In this document: positions 63,001 through 64,000 of the stretch, piece by piece
Layout: each line of letters starts with the position of its first letter
Numbering within the stretch: position 1 is the first letter of the stretch
Origin: Flagellimonas_B algarum
Lineage (GTDB): Bacteria > Bacteroidota > Bacteroidia > Flavobacteriales > Flavobacteriaceae
Reading direction: 5' to 3'
DNA: 64,000 nucleotides
NCBI RefSeq assembly: GCF_040513375.1
Contig: NZ_JBEVTG010000002.1
Location: 1,054,001-1,118,000, forward strand
Notes under the pieces: generated by a model
The model's database searches: none
Told to the model about the DNA's origin: nothing
What the model saw: the letters and a program-made list of their open reading frames with translations, nothing else
Position numbers and translations under genes: made by a program

Positions 63001-63596
63001 TTCATCAAGACATCGACGGCGGTTTCAGACCAAAAGTTCATTTGAACCGTTTTGTCCTCGCTTAAATCAAGGGGTGCACCTAGGTCAAAGAAAATACCCT
63101 CAAAGGCTGCACCGCTATTGGTGATCTCACCCACTTGCGATTCGACGTTGTTGGACCCCCCAGGCGCTGGGTTGGCCACAACCGCAAAGGCGGCACCACC
63201 GAAAATGGTGGCATCATAACTGACCTGTGCATTATCAAAGGTAATCGGTAAAGCCACCTGTTCTGGAATCGAGATCGTGATTTGATCTTCGAACACATCG
63301 GTCGCCCCGGCCACGTTGGACGCGGTCAAAGTCACCGTAAACGTACCGTTCTCGAATATTTTGATCGGGCTGATCTCGGTCGAGGTGGTTCCATCGCCGA
63401 AATCCCAGGCGAACGAATCGGCATTTTCGGAAATGTTCAAAAACCGAACGGTTCCCGTATTCTCGACTATGGTCTGTGTAAAGCCGGAAACAACGGCCGG
63501 CAACACATTGCCCTCATCGTCTTCTTCACATCCTAAAAAGGAAATCAACAGGACCAGTAGTCCTATAATCTTGGTTTTTTTCAATAAAAATTTCAT
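60015..63596 (-). CDS. Multimodular PKD/CBM surface lipoprotein of the laminarin locus
   Basis: A 1193-residue lipoprotein (lipobox LISFLGC, C23, then acidic EEDDE typical of surface export in Bacteroidota). Order: PKD domain (about 33-110, WDFGDGTTS), a jelly-roll domain (113-266), four CBM4/9-like modules each beginning LLTNGDFENG, and two Ig-like DUF5011 modules (DTVAPVITLNGDA) between the later ones, then a last CBM (about 1035-1193). It has no catalytic domain and is probably a surface glycan-binding protein (SGBP-like). The Ig+CBM unit is duplicated in DNA with a period of 705 bases. Confidence 0.8.
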   Translation of the reverse strand: MKFLLKKTKIIGLLVLLISFLGCEEDDEGNVLPAVVSGFTQTIVENTGTVRFLNISENADSFAWDFGDGTTSTEISPIKIFENGTFTVTLTASNVAGATDVFEDQITISIPEQVALPITFDNAQVSYDATIFGGAAFAVVANPAPGGSNNVESQVGEITNSGAAFEGIFFDLGAPLDLSEDKTVQMNFWSETAVDVLMKLEAGTGADVEVSTAHGGTGWELISFDFTSDASFARLTLFVDGPGTTAGTFYIDDVEQVATADPGFDDGLLTNGDFENGGEGWIGNGLNVVTENGNSFNQVNVETAGNPFDVNLSQVVEIVQGTNYILTFDASSDVARTMLAGIGLNEAPFTNDSQSVNLTTETQTFSLQLSAADFGGANSRILFDMGAETGLVTIDNVSLVVDDNTGGFDSGLLTNGDFENGAAPWIQGVDDNNPAPLGSENGNTFYSVDVMAAGNAFDVNLSQKLEIVQGETYTLTFDAWSNVSRSVIAGIGLSGGDFSNTTETIAITTERQTYTAVLTAAGFGAPDARVLFDSGAEIGIVNIDNVSLVLGNTGGGDTVAPVITLNGDATINLTVGDTFTDPGATATDDVDGDISANIVVGGDTVDTDTAGTYTITYDVSDAAGNAAAQVTRTVNVEAAFDDGLLTNGDFENGAAPWIQGVDDNSPAPVVTENGNSFYSVNITSPDPGAPFAVNLSQKLEIIPNETYMLTFDAWSDTNRSIIAGIGLSGGDFSNTSETVNITDTRATYMLTLTANGFGDATSRVLFDVNGEAGLVNIDNVSLVIDGGGGSGDTVAPVITLNGDATVNLTVGDSFTDPGATATDDVDGDISANIVVGGDMVDTNTAATYTITYDVSDAAGNAAAQVTRTVIVEAAFDDGLLTNGDFENGAAPWIQGVDDNNPAPVVTENGNSFYSVNITSPDPGAPFAVNLSQKLEIIPNETYVLTFDAWSDTNRGIIAGIGLSGGDFSNNSETVNITATRATYMLTLTANGFGDATSRVLFDVNGEAGLVNIDDVSLVIDSGGGSGGGSGSSGIATNGDFETGDDTGWMLFQNGGTATIDNSLSNGGMWSGRLTVGDTGGNPAFKQERIGAGTVAAGDTVQIQFDHIGSIMQPGAAVNVILFGESPGGVTFTEVLSPGPVLGGSWTTYTGSYTIPGGTDVSDGVSILIETVCGAVAGCSVTMNIDNVSVTLNP
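60530..61940 (-). repeat. 705-base tandem duplication inside the lipoprotein gene
   Basis: The unit holding one Ig-like and one CBM module (235 codons) occurs twice in tandem. For example TTCACCGCAA starts at 60811 and again at 61516, exactly 705 bases on. The copies differ at scattered, mostly synonymous sites. They keep the frame. Confidence 0.85.
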
Positions 63597-63618
63597 TGTA
63601 TCGTGGAGTTAGTTAGTT

Positions 63619-64000
63619 TCAGTTTACATTGTCGTTCTCATATACCCTTACGTAGTCTACGATCATGGTTTGGGGAAACTGGGTCTCGCTGTTCGGTGAC
63701 CCTACGAAAGATCCCCCAACGGCAAGGTTCATTAGAATAAAGAAGGGTTTGTCAAAGACCCAAGGTCCGGTCACATCTTCAGGGGTAATCTGGTTGTACA
63801 GGACATCGTCGACGTAAAAGTTGACAAAATCAGGTCCCCATTCGATTCCGAATATGTGGAATCCGGTGTCGAAGCGGTCGTTTTCCAAGGTGTATTCCTT
63901 TGAAATGGCGTTGCCTCCATTATACCCTGGTCCGTGGACACTACCGATCAATACGGTCGGGTTTTGACCCCGATATTCCATGATATCGATTTCACCGGCC
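63619..64000 (-). CDS. GH16 endo-beta-1,3-glucanase (N-terminal part beyond window)
   Basis: C-terminal 126 residues of a glycoside hydrolase family 16 enzyme. The catalytic motif EIDIME (63978-63993) is near the right edge, of the form E-x-D-x-x-E found in laminarinases. Following segments SVHGPGYNGGNA, FGIEWGPDFVNFYVD and FILMNLAVGG are family-typical, and it ends VDYVRVYEN. Stop at 63619, 22 bases before the surface lipoprotein gene start. The N-terminus and any signal peptide lie beyond 64,000. Confidence 0.93.
   Translation of the reverse strand, partial: AGEIDIMEYRGQNPTVLIGSVHGPGYNGGNAISKEYTLENDRFDTGFHIFGIEWGPDFVNFYVDDVLYNQITPEDVTGPWVFDKPFFILMNLAVGGSFVGSPNSETQFPQTMIVDYVRVYENDNVN

Noticed and set aside
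1..64000. CRISPR arrays, rRNA genes, insertion sequences, prophage
   Set aside because: I saw no spaced direct repeats with uniform unit length, no rRNA-like stretch, and no transposase, integrase or phage structural protein.

Overview
The window looks like a chromosomal segment of a marine member of the Flavobacteriaceae (Bacteroidota). The evidence is: Bacteroidota-type promoters (TTG at about -33, TAnnTTTG at -7), family-typical proteins (DUF4920, DUF4197, DUF3570/DUF4266, M56 peptidase with BlaI, LytTR and YehU-type kinase pairs, OMP_b-brl_3 receptors, glutamine synthetase III), a DnaJ with only two CxxCxGxG motifs, and a laminarin-type polysaccharide utilization locus. I cannot assign a genus from sequence alone.

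Layout. 1-5.6 kb: chaperones (dnaJ partial, grpE), a TIGR01777 epimerase-like protein, tRNA methyltransferase mnmD, a DUF4920 protein, ilvE and a MazG-like pyrophosphohydrolase. 5.4-9.4 kb: two micro membrane proteins, fluoride channel crcB, then a nitrogen cluster of PII, AmtB and a beta-barrel porin. 9.4-18.4 kb: envelope lipoproteins, an Lrp-type regulator, a 1151-residue fused B12-dependent acyl-CoA mutase (IcmF type), purU with a TTG start, and a DUF4197 lipoprotein. 18.7-28.3 kb: a membrane-anchored AraC-type regulator, a hydrolase, pyrF, prfA, a tight five-gene exported redox operon (Rieske, thioredoxin, ApbE, DUF4266, DUF3570) and purM. 28.3-38.2 kb: a DUF1080 lipoprotein, a threonine-dehydratase-like enzyme, divergent glutamine synthetases III and II, a Ca/Na antiporter, a BlaI/M56 signalling pair, a structured non-coding stretch, apt and tRNA-Arg(ACG). 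38.2-49 kb: tRNA-end repeats, an orphan solute-binding protein, a DUF5519 protein, a Crp-type regulator, an M50-like membrane protein, a LytTR/kinase pair divergent from a TonB-dependent receptor, and small proteins.

49.1-64 kb is a minus-strand laminarin (beta-1,3/1,6-glucan) locus. Read in transcription order it holds a GH16 endoglucanase (cut by the window end), a multimodular PKD/CBM surface lipoprotein, a 1131-residue phosphorylase resembling GH149, a GH17 lipoprotein, a GH30 beta-1,6-glucanase, two GPH-type MFS transporters around a small membrane protein, and a GH17 with no signal peptide. The inferred route is surface capture and cutting, periplasmic debranching, import of oligosaccharides by MFS permeases, then cytoplasmic phosphorolysis and hydrolysis. 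SusC/SusD, if present, would lie beyond 64,000.

Most attention-worthy are this apparently phosphorolytic laminarin route, the ApbE/Rieske/DUF4266/DUF3570 operon whose small lipoprotein ends in a Gly/Cys tail, and the M56 peptidase that carries a SusC-plug-like C-terminus and is preceded by two spaced dyads fitting BlaI operators. No CRISPR array, insertion sequence, rRNA or prophage was seen.
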